Shown here: positions 1-7,965 of the stretch, in pieces
Numbering within the stretch: position 1 is the first letter of the stretch
Layout of the letters: each line of letters opens with the position of its first letter
NCBI RefSeq assembly: GCF_029351045.1
Contig: NZ_JARKIN010000001.1
Location: 5,363,001-5,427,000 of the forward strand
Reading direction: 5' to 3'
DNA length: 64,000 nucleotides
Source of the DNA: Streptomyces sp. WMMB303
GTDB taxonomy: Bacteria > Actinomycetota > Actinomycetes > Streptomycetales > Streptomycetaceae
The notes under the pieces: generated by a model
Database searches by the model: none
What the model was told of the DNA's origin: nothing
Seen by the model: only the letters and a program-made list of their open reading frames with translations
Position numbers and translations under genes: made by a program

Positions 1-46
1 CGAGCCGTACGAGGTCGTGGCGCTGCCCTTCTACAAGCGGGCCTGA
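1..46 (+). CDS. gcvT: Glycine cleavage system T protein, C-terminal end only
   Basis: Only the last 15 codons lie in the window, in the frame starting at base 2, ending ...ALPFYKRA and a TGA stop. A tail of the type VALPFY(K/R)R is what aminomethyltransferases of the glycine cleavage system usually end with, and the next gene downstream is gcvH, so the call rests on both. GcvT takes the methylene group from the lipoyl-bound intermediate on GcvH and passes it to tetrahydrofolate, releasing ammonia. Start, promoter and any glycine riboswitch would be left of the window. Confidence 0.75.
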   Translation, partial: EPYEVVALPFYKRA

Positions 47-138
47 GCACCCGCCGTCGCCGAAGAGCGCTCCGCACCCCCGTCCCACCTGCCAAGACCG
101 TGTTCACCGCAGCTTTCGCATCCGGGAGAATCAGACTC

Positions 139-519
139 ATGAGCAACCCCCAGCAGCTCCGCTACAGCAAGGAGCACGAGTGGCTGTCGGCCGCCGATGA
201 CGGCGTCGCGACGGTCGGTATCACCGAGCACGCCGCCAACGCCCTCGGCGACGTCGTCTTCGTCCAGCTCCCCGAGGTCGGTGACACCGTGACCGCGGGC
301 GAGACCTGCGGCGAGTTGGAGTCCACCAAGTCCGTCAGCGACCTCTACTCCCCCGCCTCCGGTGAGATCACCGAGATCAACCAGGACGTGGTGGACGATC
401 CGGCGCTGGTCAACTCCGCCCCGCTGGAGGGCGGCTGGCTGTTCAAGGTGAAGGTCGACGCGCTGCCGGACGACCTGCTCTCGGCCGACGAGTACGCCGC
501 ATTCGCCTCGGGCAACTGA
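139..519 (+). CDS. gcvH: Glycine cleavage system H protein
   Basis: This 126-residue protein is the lipoyl carrier that shuttles the aminomethyl group between the P, T and L proteins of the glycine cleavage complex in the cytoplasm. The length fits the family (about 125-130 residues). The lipoylation site is Lys64 in the motif ESTKSVSD, and the N-terminal YSKEHEWL and the VFVQLPEVGD stretch are family hallmarks. I chose ATG 139 over the in-frame GTG at 100 because the family begins a few residues before the YSKEHEW motif. It lies 92 bp after gcvT and 67 bp before glyA, so the three probably form one operon that turns glycine into C1-tetrahydrofolate units and serine. Confidence 0.97.
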   Translation: MSNPQQLRYSKEHEWLSAADDGVATVGITEHAANALGDVVFVQLPEVGDTVTAGETCGELESTKSVSDLYSPASGEITEINQDVVDDPALVNSAPLEGGWLFKVKVDALPDDLLSADEYAAFASGN

Positions 520-586
520 GGCGTCCGCCTCGGGGGACCGAGGCTGCTTGCCCACCCCGCCGCCACTTCCCAGGGACGGTTCTTCC

Positions 587-1861
587 ATGTCGCTTCTGAA
601 CGGCTCTCTCCACGAGGTCGACCCCGACGTCGCCGCCGCCGTCGACGCCGAGCTCCACCGCCAGCAGTCCACCCTCGAGATGATCGCCTCGGAGAACTTC
701 GCTCCGGTCGCCTCCATGGAGGCCCAGGGCTCGGTCCTCACGAACAAGTACGCCGAGGGCTACCCCGGCCGCCGCTACTACGGCGGCTGCGAGTACGTCG
801 ACGTGGTCGAGGACCTGGCCCGCGACCGGATCAAGGCGCTGTTCGGCGCCGAGGCCGCCAACGTGCAGCCGCACTCCGGCGCCCAGGCGAACGCCGCCGC
901 GATGTTCGCGCTGCTCAAGCCGGGCGACACCATCCTGGGCCTGGATCTGGCGCACGGTGGGCACCTCACCCACGGCATGAAGATCAACTTCTCCGGCAAG
1001 CTGTACAACGTCGCCGCCTACAAGGTCGACGAGCAGACCGGCCGGGTCGACATGGACGAGGTCGAGCGGCTGGCCGAGGAGCACCGCCCGCAGCTGATCA
1101 TCGCGGGCTGGTCCGCCTACCCGCGCCAGCTCGACTTCGCCGCCTTCCGCCGGATCGCCGACAAGGTCGGCGCGCTGCTGATGGTGGACATGGCGCACTT
1201 CGCCGGCCTCGTCGCCGCCGGGCTGCACCCGTCCCCGGTGCCGTACGCGGACATCGTCACGACCACCACGCACAAGACCCTCGGCGGTCCGCGCGGCGGG
1301 GTGATCCTGTCGAAGAAGGAGTACGCCAAGAAGATCAACTCCGCGGTCTTCCCGGGCCAGCAGGGCGGCCCGCTGGAGCATGTGATCGCCGCGAAGGCCG
1401 TCGCCTTCAAGATCGCCGCCGGCGACGACTTCAAGGACCGCCAGCGGCGCACCCTCTCCGGCGCACGGATCCTCGCCGAGCGCCTGCTGCGCGAGGACAC
1501 CGTCGGCGCCGGCGTCTCGGTGCTCTCCGGCGGCACGGACGTCCACCTGGTCCTGGTCGACCTGCGCAACAGCGAGCTGGACGGGCAGCAGGCCGAGGAC
1601 CGGCTCCACGACGTCGGCATCACCGTCAACCGCAACGCCGTCCCCAACGACCCGCGGCCCCCCATGGTGACTTCCGGCCTGCGCATCGGGACGCCCGCGC
1701 TGGCGACCCGCGGCTTCGGGGACGAGGACTTCGCCGAGGTCGCCGACATCATCGCCGAGGCCCTGCTGCCGGGCTTCGACGACACCAAGGGCAAGGCACT
1801 CGCCGCGCGGGTCACCGCCCTCGCGGAGAAGCACCCGCTGTACCCCACGCTGGGCAAGTAG
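587..1861 (+). CDS. glyA: Serine hydroxymethyltransferase
   Basis: This is a 424-residue PLP enzyme interconverting serine and glycine with transfer of a one-carbon unit to or from tetrahydrofolate. The pyridoxal-phosphate lysine is Lys230 in TTTHKTLGGPRGG. The N-terminal IASENFAPVASMEAQGSVLTNKYAEGYPGRRYYGG region, quoted here only as its ends (IASENF ... RRYYGG), is the substrate and dimer signature. Length matches the bacterial family (about 415-430). ATG 587 was preferred to the GTG at 548 because the extra residues are low-complexity proline-rich sequence and a purine-rich stretch (CAGGGACGG) precedes 587. Its place after gcvH couples it with the glycine cleavage system. Confidence 0.97.
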   Translation: MSLLNGSLHEVDPDVAAAVDAELHRQQSTLEMIASENFAPVASMEAQGSVLTNKYAEGYPGRRYYGGCEYVDVVEDLARDRIKALFGAEAANVQPHSGAQANAAAMFALLKPGDTILGLDLAHGGHLTHGMKINFSGKLYNVAAYKVDEQTGRVDMDEVERLAEEHRPQLIIAGWSAYPRQLDFAAFRRIADKVGALLMVDMAHFAGLVAAGLHPSPVPYADIVTTTTHKTLGGPRGGVILSKKEYAKKINSAVFPGQQGGPLEHVIAAKAVAFKIAAGDDFKDRQRRTLSGARILAERLLREDTVGAGVSVLSGGTDVHLVLVDLRNSELDGQQAEDRLHDVGITVNRNAVPNDPRPPMVTSGLRIGTPALATRGFGDEDFAEVADIIAEALLPGFDDTKGKALAARVTALAEKHPLYPTLGK

Positions 1862-1878
1862 TCCTCCGCAGGACTCCC

Positions 1879-1898
1879 GGAGCCCCCGGCGGGGCTCC
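1879..1898 (+). terminator. Hairpin after glyA
   Basis: An 8-bp perfect stem (GGAGCCCC / GGGGCTCC) with a CGGC loop lies 17 bp past the glyA stop. A second GC-rich stem follows at about 1901-1914. There is no U-tract, as is common for actinobacterial terminators. It could be an intrinsic terminator or an attenuating structure before sdaA, which starts about 100 bp further on. Confidence 0.5.
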
Positions 1899-1994
1899 TT
1901 CCCCGCCGGAGGGGCCGCACCCCGGCCCCTCCGGCACCCACCGCTCCGCACCAGAACACAACCCGCTGGCCCGCCAAGGGCTTGGAGCCGCACC

Positions 1995-3377
1995 ATGGCA
2001 ATCTCGGTCTTCGACCTGTTCTCGATCGGCATCGGCCCCTCCAGTTCCCACACCGTGGGCCCGATGCGCGCCGCCCGCATGTTCGTGCGCCGGCTGAAGA
2101 ACGAGGGCGCGCTGGCGCACACCGCCTCCGTGCGCGCCGAACTGTTCGGCTCCCTCGGCGCGACCGGCCACGGCCACGGCACCCCCAAGGCCGTCCTCCT
2201 GGGGCTGGAGGGCGAATCCCCGCGCACGGTCGACGTGGAGAGCGCCGACGACCGCGTGGCGCGGATCCGCACGGAGGGCCGGCTGCGGCTGCTGGGCGCC
2301 GAGATAGGCGACACGCACGAGATCCCGTTCGACGAGCGCGCCCAACTGGTGCTGCACCGGCGCCGCTCCCTCCCGTACCACGCCAACGGCATGACGCTGT
2401 TCGCCTACGACGAGGCCGGCACACCGCTGCTGGAGAAGACCTACTACTCGGTGGGCGGCGGCTTCGTCGTGGACGAGGACGCCGTCGGCGAGGACCGCAT
2501 CAAACTGGACGACACCGTCCTGCGGCACCCCTTCCGCACCGGCGACGAACTGCTGCGCCTCACCCGGGAGACCGGCCTGTCGGTCTCCCGCCTCATGCTG
2601 GAGAACGAGAAGGCCTGGCGCACCGAGGAAGAGATCCGCGCCGGGCTGCTGGAGATCTGGCAGGTGATGCGGGACTGCGTGGCCCGCGGTCTGAGCCAGG
2701 AGGGCATCCTGCCCGGCGGCCTCAAGGTGCGCCGCCGCGCCGCCACCTCGGCCCGTCAACTGCGCGCCGAGGGCCAGGTCGAGGCGCACGCCATGGAGTG
2801 GACCACCCTCTACGCCATGGCCGTGAACGAGGAGAACGCGGCGGGCGGCCGGGTCGTCACCGCGCCGACCAACGGCGCCGCCGGCATCATCCCCGCCGTC
2901 CTGCACTACGCCCACCACTTCGTCCCCGGCACCGACGACGACGCCGTGGTCCGCTTCCTGCTGGCCGCCGGCGCCATCGGCATGCTCTTCAAGCAGAACG
3001 CCTCCATCTCCGGAGCCGAGGTCGGCTGCCAGGGCGAGGTCGGCTCGGCCTGCTCCATGGCCGCCGGCGGCCTCGCCGAGATCCTCGGCGGCAGCCCGGA
3101 GCAGGTGGAGAACGCCGCCGAGATCGGCATCGAGCACAACCTCGGCCTCACCTGCGACCCGGTCGGCGGGCTGGTCCAGATCCCCTGCATCGAGCGCAAC
3201 GGCATGGCCGCGGTCAAGGCCGTCACCGCGGCCCGGATGTCCCTGCGCGGCGACGGCCGCCACCACGTCTCCCTCGACAAGGCCATCAAGACCATGCGCG
3301 ACACCGGCGCCGACATGAAGGTCAAGTACAAGGAGACAGCCCGCGGCGGCCTCGCGGTGAACGTCATCGAGTGCTGA
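1995..3377 (+). CDS. sdaA: L-serine ammonia-lyase (iron-sulfur type)
   Basis: A 460-residue single-chain L-serine dehydratase that deaminates serine to pyruvate and ammonia, using a 4Fe-4S cluster rather than PLP. The N-terminal part shows the beta-domain motif IGPSSSHTVGPMRAA (residues about 12-26). The C-terminal alpha domain has APTNGAAGIIPAVL, the cluster-associated CQGEVGSAC and the CDPVGGLVQIPC segment. Length is as expected for fused alpha/beta enzymes (about 455-460). A GGAG sequence precedes the ATG. With gcvTH and glyA it completes a glycine-serine-pyruvate route, and the same gene order is known in other Streptomyces. Confidence 0.96.
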   Translation: MAISVFDLFSIGIGPSSSHTVGPMRAARMFVRRLKNEGALAHTASVRAELFGSLGATGHGHGTPKAVLLGLEGESPRTVDVESADDRVARIRTEGRLRLLGAEIGDTHEIPFDERAQLVLHRRRSLPYHANGMTLFAYDEAGTPLLEKTYYSVGGGFVVDEDAVGEDRIKLDDTVLRHPFRTGDELLRLTRETGLSVSRLMLENEKAWRTEEEIRAGLLEIWQVMRDCVARGLSQEGILPGGLKVRRRAATSARQLRAEGQVEAHAMEWTTLYAMAVNEENAAGGRVVTAPTNGAAGIIPAVLHYAHHFVPGTDDDAVVRFLLAAGAIGMLFKQNASISGAEVGCQGEVGSACSMAAGGLAEILGGSPEQVENAAEIGIEHNLGLTCDPVGGLVQIPCIERNGMAAVKAVTAARMSLRGDGRHHVSLDKAIKTMRDTGADMKVKYKETARGGLAVNVIEC

Positions 3378-3539
3378 GGGCACCACTTCCGAGCAGGTGA
3401 TCCGCGTCTTTCAGCGCTGTCACGGGCGCACTCTTCCGTACGGCGGAACGTTCCTCGGAAGTTCCTGGGACGGGATTCCTCCTGCTGGCCTGTCCACTTC
3501 GCACGACAGCGCTTCCACCGGTCGCCGCCCTGTCTCAGC

Positions 3540-4364
3540 TCAAGAGGAAGGAGCGGTACCGCGAAGCGAGACCGCAGCCAATGATGCGGTGACCTCGAAT
3601 GGAGCCGAGTGTCCGGTCGCTCGCAGCGCGTCCCCGGTGACTTCGGTGAGCCACACCGCCACGTCCGGTGTCCACTCCCGTACGTGGAAGACGAACCCTG
3701 CGGCCCTTCGCGCGCCCTCGATCAGTGCGCGGGTCCTCGCCCTTCCCGGCAGGGGGGAGGAGTCCGCCGAGGGGAGGATCTCCACTGCCGCCGCCCCGCC
3801 CAGCCGTTCCTGGACGGCCCTGTGCACACGGGCGGTCTCCGCGGAGGAATCCCACGTCACGGGCGGGGCCGCGGAGACCGTCACGTTGATGGCGATGGAC
3901 GTCGACGGTGAGGCCAAGGAAAACCATTCCCGCATGTCGTCCAGGTCGTCGGAAGCGTCCCCCGAGGTGATCTGCAAGGGGAGATACGAATGCAGCGCGG
4001 TGAAAGTCACCGCCCCCACCCGTGTGAGGGCGTCGACAAGCGTGCGCGTCATGGCGAGGACGGGAAGACGCGGGTAGCGGGCATCCTCGTCGGGAATATC
4101 GGCCCGCGCCCACGCGAGTTCCCTGATCTCGTCACCGCCGGACCAGTCGCCGCCCTTGTCGCAGTCGAGCCAGCGGTCGGGAACGTGAAAGAGTTTCTTC
4201 CCGCTCGCGGTCCGCCAGCCGTATGGGGCGTACCATCCGTATGCGTCCGCCCGTACCAGCGCGAGATCCAGCACTTTCTCGCGGAACGCATCCTGATGAC
4301 CGTCCTCGAGCCAGGGATGCCGGTCGAGGGTTCCGTGTACTCCGACAGTCATTCCACTGTGCAT
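3540..4364 (-). CDS. Protein of unknown function
   Basis: I do not recognise this 274-residue protein. It has no signal peptide or membrane segment. The sequence is mixed alpha/beta in character, with an aromatic N-terminal third (DAYGWYAPYGWRTASGKKLF), an internal ALHSYLPLQITSG segment and a C-terminal half rich in charged helices. I chose ATG 4364, nine codons inside the longest frame, because a GGGGGAA stretch lies a few bases ahead of it. It begins 36 bp after the stop of the secreted protein gene at 4401-4928, so both are probably transcribed together. The neighbour gives no hint of function beyond possible shared expression. Confidence 0.7.
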   Translation of the reverse strand: MHSGMTVGVHGTLDRHPWLEDGHQDAFREKVLDLALVRADAYGWYAPYGWRTASGKKLFHVPDRWLDCDKGGDWSGGDEIRELAWARADIPDEDARYPRLPVLAMTRTLVDALTRVGAVTFTALHSYLPLQITSGDASDDLDDMREWFSLASPSTSIAINVTVSAAPPVTWDSSAETARVHRAVQERLGGAAAVEILPSADSSPLPGRARTRALIEGARRAAGFVFHVREWTPDVAVWLTEVTGDALRATGHSAPFEVTASLAAVSLRGTAPSS

Positions 4365-4400
4365 GAAGATTTCCCCCAACCGGCTTTCCAACGGGTCAGC

Positions 4401-4928
4401 TCAGACGCCACAACGCAGCTTCACGGTCTTGGTGTATGCCTTTTCGGGCGAGTCCCCCACGCCGATGATGTCGACGTCGATCAGGCTACGCCACTGGCGG
4501 GTCTTATGGTTGTTACAGCCCTTGCGGGCGGTTGTGCTCGGCTTTCGACTCCTGGACTTCGCGGACTTGATGTTCTTCACGCCCTTGGCAACGGTGTGCC
4601 ATTTCTTGCCGCTTTTTGTCCTCACCTGCAACCAGACGGTGACTTTGGCCTTGCTTCCCGGACCGCTGAACTTCCGCCACCAGCCGTGCGCGGACGCGGT
4701 TCGGGGCTTCGAGCTCGAGACATGAACCTTGTCACCATAGGTGCGGAAGATCCCTGCTCCGGCGGCATTCACTCCACCGGCTTCACTCTCGGACCCTGCC
4801 TCAGACGTATCCGGCGCGGAGGTGCGGCCGGCCCTGGAACTGTCTGATTCGGCACAGGCCGGGACCGTCGCTCCCACCGTCAGCAGTGCCGCCACGGCAA
4901 CGGATAACGCCGCTGTTCGAACGCGCAT
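4401..4928 (-). CDS. Small secreted cationic protein, unknown function
   Basis: A 175-residue protein with a clear Sec signal peptide: MRVR, a hydrophobic core to about residue 20, and a likely cleavage after ACA near residue 26. No lipobox precedes the cysteine. The mature part begins with an acidic/Ser-rich linker (about 27-55) and continues with a lysine- and tryptophan-rich region, with cysteines at RKGCNN and at the very end (KLRCGV) that could form a disulfide. The basic, compact C-terminal domain suggests a stable extracellular protein, but no enzymatic motif is visible. An AGGGGGA ribosome-binding site lies just before the ATG. It is the first gene of a two-gene unit with the unknown gene at 3540-4364. 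Confidence 0.8.
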   Translation of the reverse strand: MRVRTAALSVAVAALLTVGATVPACAESDSSRAGRTSAPDTSEAGSESEAGGVNAAGAGIFRTYGDKVHVSSSKPRTASAHGWWRKFSGPGSKAKVTVWLQVRTKSGKKWHTVAKGVKNIKSAKSRSRKPSTTARKGCNNHKTRQWRSLIDVDIIGVGDSPEKAYTKTVKLRCGV

Positions 4929-5314
4929 GGAATCCCCCTTTGTCGGCTGTACGTTCCCCGCCCGGGATCCAACTGCACTGCCCCCGCCCTCGCAACCGTT
5001 TAAAACTGAATATGCGCTCTGCTCCTGGAGCGACGAGTCGAGGTGAATCCCGCTGCGGCGCGGCGTCGTCCTGCACCCGAGCCGGCAGCACCCGGCGGAT
5101 TTCGGACCCTGGAGTGCCCCGGAGCCGTGCGGGGGCGGGTCTCGTCCGGCCAGGAGGTGCCTCCCGGGGCCGAGGAGCCCGGCGATGTCGTGGGGCTGGT
5201 AGCACTCGGCGGGGTCGAAGGAGTCCTGCCGGTCCGCGGTGAGGTCGCGGGGCTGCGCTGCTGCGAGTCGGACATCCCCGTGGCCATTAACAAGTTTTTT
5301 GTTAAACTCGGCTC
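4929..5314. other. 386-bp intergenic region between divergent units
   Basis: This holds the promoter side of the secreted-protein gene on the left and the VapBC-like operon on the right. About 5040-5280 keeps coding-like GC-rich third positions in several frames on the minus strand, but no frame has a convincing start, ribosome-binding site or familiar motif. It may be a decayed gene. The only clear element is the AT-rich inverted repeat at 5287-5305. Confidence 0.5.
5287..5305. promoter_or_regulatory. Inverted repeat, probable toxin-antitoxin operator
   Basis: TTAACAA and TTGTTAA form a perfect 7-bp inverted repeat around a 5-bp T-rich centre, in sequence that is strikingly AT-rich for this genome. 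It ends 9 bp before the antitoxin start codon, so it must overlap the promoter. Antitoxins of this class commonly bind such palindromes to repress their own operon; autoregulation here is inferred. Confidence 0.6.
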
Positions 5315-5587
5315 ATGGATACTTCCTCCGCTCCCGGCGAAGGCCCCGTCCGTCCGGTCTCCGTCTCCCTCCACGAGGGCACCATCGCCGCGCTCAGGGC
5401 ACGTACCGGCAAGGGGGGCATGTCCGCCTACGTCGAAGCGATCATCCAGCGGCAGCTGGAGCGGGACCGCGTACGCGAGCTCATCGAGGATGCCGAGACC
5501 GAGCACGGCCCGGTGGACCACGCGGCGGTCGAGAGCAAGCGGGCCATCCTGCGTGGTGACTCGCCCGACGCGGCGGACGCCGCGTGA
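5315..5587 (+). CDS. VapB-like antitoxin
   Basis: A 90-residue small protein directly preceding and overlapping a PIN-domain gene by 4 bp, the classical antitoxin position. The N-terminal segment (residues about 12-50: VRPVSVSLHEGTIAALRAR..., then a helix ending IIQRQLERD) resembles a ribbon-helix-helix DNA-binding fold. The acidic C-terminal half (LIEDAETEHGP) would be the flexible toxin-neutralising part. It should bind the palindrome at 5287-5305 and repress the operon. No Shine-Dalgarno sequence is visible in the short gap between the palindrome and the ATG, so the mRNA may be leaderless. The exact antitoxin subfamily is not certain. Confidence 0.75.
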   Translation: MDTSSAPGEGPVRPVSVSLHEGTIAALRARTGKGGMSAYVEAIIQRQLERDRVRELIEDAETEHGPVDHAAVESKRAILRGDSPDAADAA

Positions 5588-5976
5588 GCGGGACCCTCGT
5601 CCTGGACTGCGAGGGGCTCTCCGAGCTCGTACAACGCTCGCCTGAAGTCACCGAATGGCTGGCTGCGGCAGAGGCCGAGGACATCCGCGTGGTCTCCAGC
5701 TCCGTCACGCTGGTCGAAGCCCGTCACCCCAAGATCCACCAGGCCCGCTTCGACTTCGCCGTCTCCCGCGTCAACGTCGTTCCACCCACTGAGCGCATCG
5801 CCCGGCACGCCAGCAGACTCCTGGCCGCTGCCAACCTGCACGGCCACAAGTACGCCCTCGACGCCATCGTGGCCGCCACCGCGCTCGCCTCCCCCACCCC
5901 CGTGACCGCCTTGACGTCGGACCCCGAGGACCTTCGCATGCTGTGCGGCACCGGCGTCCGGATCGTCAAGGTCTGA
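5584..5976 (+). CDS. PIN-domain ribonuclease, VapC-like toxin
   Basis: A 130-residue PIN-domain protein, the usual size for VapC toxins, which are metal-dependent RNases acting on structured RNA such as tRNA. The acidic active-site residues are visible in order: Asp in LVLDCEG near the N terminus, Glu in TLVEARH, Asp in YALDAIVAAT and a last acidic patch in TSDPEDL. The GTG start overlaps the antitoxin stop (GTGA), a translational-coupling arrangement normal for the family. All key acids are present, so it is probably functional. The pair is likely a small chromosomal stabilisation or stress module. Confidence 0.85.
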   Translation: MSGTLVLDCEGLSELVQRSPEVTEWLAAAEAEDIRVVSSSVTLVEARHPKIHQARFDFAVSRVNVVPPTERIARHASRLLAAANLHGHKYALDAIVAATALASPTPVTALTSDPEDLRMLCGTGVRIVKV

Positions 5977-6206
5977 CTTCCCCGGCAGCGCCTCCCCACA
6001 CGGCACGGCCCTCCGGTCGTAGTCGCCATCTCGCGCGGCCCGCGGTCGGTCGGCGGAGGATTCCACCATGGCACCGGCCCCGCCCACGAGGAGACGCCAG
6101 GACGTGACCGGCACGAGAGGCCCAGGCCCCGCAACGGCCTCGGCCTGTGCCGGGCCCGGTTTCGCGGCGGACTCGGCAGTCCGGCCGGCGTGCCGTGGCG
6201 TCGGGC

Positions 6207-7787
6207 TCAGCCCTTCGCCGCGAAGGCCTGGGTCCACCAGGGGCCGCCCTGTGCGTCGTGGTAGCCGACGCCGATCTCCTTGTAGGAACAGTTGAGGATG
6301 TTGGCCCGGTGTCCGGGGCTGTTCATCCAGCCCTCCATCACCTGGGCCGGGGTGCGCTGGCCGCGGGCTATGTTCTCGCCGACGGTGCTCCAGCGGTAGC
6401 CGGCCGCGGTGATGCGGTCGCCCGGGCCCTTGCCGTCGGGGCTCTGGTGGGAGAAGTAGTCGCGGGCGTCCATGTCGCGGGAGTGCCCGAGCGCGGCCTT
6501 GTCCAGGGTCGCGTTGCTGCTGACGGGGCCGCATCCCTTCTTGGCCCGTTCCGCGTTGACCAGGCTGGTCACCTGCTGCGCGTAGCCCCCGCCGGCCGGG
6601 TCGGCGGGCGGGGGCGCCGGGGTGGCGGGTTCACGGCGCGGGGTGCGGCGGGGCGCGGTGCGGGACGGCGAGGGGTCGGCCGACGTGGTCCGGGGGGAGG
6701 CGGAGGGCGAGGGGGAGGCGGACGAGGAGCTCGGGGACGGGCTCGCCGACGGGCTGGGCCGGGAGAGGGACCGTATCCCGTCCTCGGAGCGGGTCGGCGA
6801 AGCGGTGTCGCGGTCCTCGGGCGGGTCGGGGATCAGCAGGAAGGCTCCGGTGCCGCCCGCCGTCGCCAGCACGGCGGCGACGGCGAGGGCCGTGCGCCGT
6901 CGGGCGCGCCGCCCGCGCTGCTGCGCCCGGCGTGCTGACGCCCGGCCGGGCGCGGAGCCCAGGGAGTGTCCGGCCGCGGTCGGCTCGGCCGCCACCTCCG
7001 GGTGTTCCAGCCCCCAGCGGGCGCACAGCGCGGCCGACGCGGGGACCAGTGCGAGCCCGACGAGCAGCCGTTCGGCGGGGACGAGGCCGGACGAGTGGCC
7101 GGAGCAGACGGTGCACTCGCGGGCGTGCCGGGCGATCCGCTTGCGCCACAGCCCGGACGGTTCGCCGTCCCACCCTTCGAGGAGCGACTGGAGGAGCACG
7201 CACGAGGATTCGGCCGCCAGGGCCCGGACGACGACCCGGCCCACCTCCAGCTGCGCCTTCATCCGCTGGACGCGTACGGCGGTGTGCTGGGGGGTGATCT
7301 CCAGCGCGGCCGCGACGTCCGCCCTGGTGAGTTCCCCGGTGCTCTCCAGCCACCACAGGGACAGCAGTGTCCGGTCGTCCGGCTCGAGCCACCGGGTGGC
7401 CTCGGCCACCTCCCGGCACTGGCCGGAGAGTCCGAGCCGGGTGATGGTCGCGTCGACGAAGTCGGCGCGGGGGTCGGGGAGGCCGCGGATCTCGTCGGTG
7501 TCCTGCAGCACCCCCGGGTCCTTCCGCCGGTGGCCGCGTATCTGGTTCATGGTGATGGCGGCCAGCCAGGACCTGAAGCGGCCGGGATCCCGCAGGGTGT
7601 GCAGCTTGGCGAGCGCGTGCAGCATGGTCTCCTGCGTGACGTCGTCCACGTCGGCATCTCCGGGCAGGCTCCGGCCGACGATGTTGTGGACCAGCGGCAG
7701 GGACTTCGCAGCGACCAGTTCCCGTGCCCGTTCGTCCCCGGCCTGCGCCGCCTCGATCACGGCGGCGTCTATGACACTGCTGCTCAC
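6207..7787 (-). CDS. ECF-type sigma factor fused to a membrane-anchored CAP/SCP domain
   Basis: A 526-residue multidomain protein. Residues about 5-75 are a sigma-70 region 2 (DVDDVTQETMLHAL, FRSWLAAITMN), followed by an HTH-like region 4 (LTRADVAAALEITPQHTAVRVQRM). Next comes a HARECTVC motif like the zinc site of anti-sigma factors, a basic stretch, a single transmembrane helix (TALAVAAVLATAGGTGAFLL), a long Ser/Pro-rich spacer and a C-terminal CAP domain (about 415-525) with HSRDMDARDYFSH, VGENIA and SPGHRANILN. The sigma part would be cytoplasmic and the CAP part outside. I prefer GTG 7787, preceded by GGAG, to the upstream GTG at 7829. Such a design suggests a membrane-tethered sigma factor, possibly released by proteolysis. 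Confidence 0.88.
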   Translation of the reverse strand: MSSSVIDAAVIEAAQAGDERARELVAAKSLPLVHNIVGRSLPGDADVDDVTQETMLHALAKLHTLRDPGRFRSWLAAITMNQIRGHRRKDPGVLQDTDEIRGLPDPRADFVDATITRLGLSGQCREVAEATRWLEPDDRTLLSLWWLESTGELTRADVAAALEITPQHTAVRVQRMKAQLEVGRVVVRALAAESSCVLLQSLLEGWDGEPSGLWRKRIARHARECTVCSGHSSGLVPAERLLVGLALVPASAALCARWGLEHPEVAAEPTAAGHSLGSAPGRASARRAQQRGRRARRRTALAVAAVLATAGGTGAFLLIPDPPEDRDTASPTRSEDGIRSLSRPSPSASPSPSSSSASPSPSASPRTTSADPSPSRTAPRRTPRREPATPAPPPADPAGGGYAQQVTSLVNAERAKKGCGPVSSNATLDKAALGHSRDMDARDYFSHQSPDGKGPGDRITAAGYRWSTVGENIARGQRTPAQVMEGWMNSPGHRANILNCSYKEIGVGYHDAQGGPWWTQAFAAKG

Positions 7788-7929
7788 GTTCTCTCCACTC
7801 TCCCTCTCGGCTCGGACATCTGTCCCCACCTCTATGGAGACGAGCGGATCGGACTTCTATAACAGAAATCTCTGCGCCGAGGCCCGGAGAGGACGGGCGG
7901 AAGGGGAGGGAGCGGCCGCGCGGACGGGT

Positions 7930-7959
7930 CCGGACCGGGGAGCGTCGTCCCCGGTCCGG
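7930..7959 (-). terminator. Strong hairpin after the EamA / NAD(P)-binding unit
   Basis: A perfect 12-bp stem (CCGGACCGGGGA with its complement) around a 6-base loop lies 6 bp past the stop of the gene ending at 7966. It fits an intrinsic terminator for the minus-strand two-gene unit. Confidence 0.7.
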
Positions 7960-7965
7960 TGGTGG

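Noticed and set aside
100..138. Upstream GTG start for gcvH
   Set aside because: The extra 13 residues do not belong to the family. ATG 139 gives the normal N terminus.
5000..5288. Possible minus-strand small gene in the gap before the toxin-antitoxin pair
   Set aside because: The frame beginning near 5285 has low-complexity Ser/Pro/Arg content, no ribosome-binding site and overlaps the palindrome. No domain recognised.
7787..7829. Longer start of the sigma/CAP fusion at GTG 7829
   Set aside because: The extra residues do not match sigma factors, and the GGAG before GTG 7787 is better placed. Not fully excluded.
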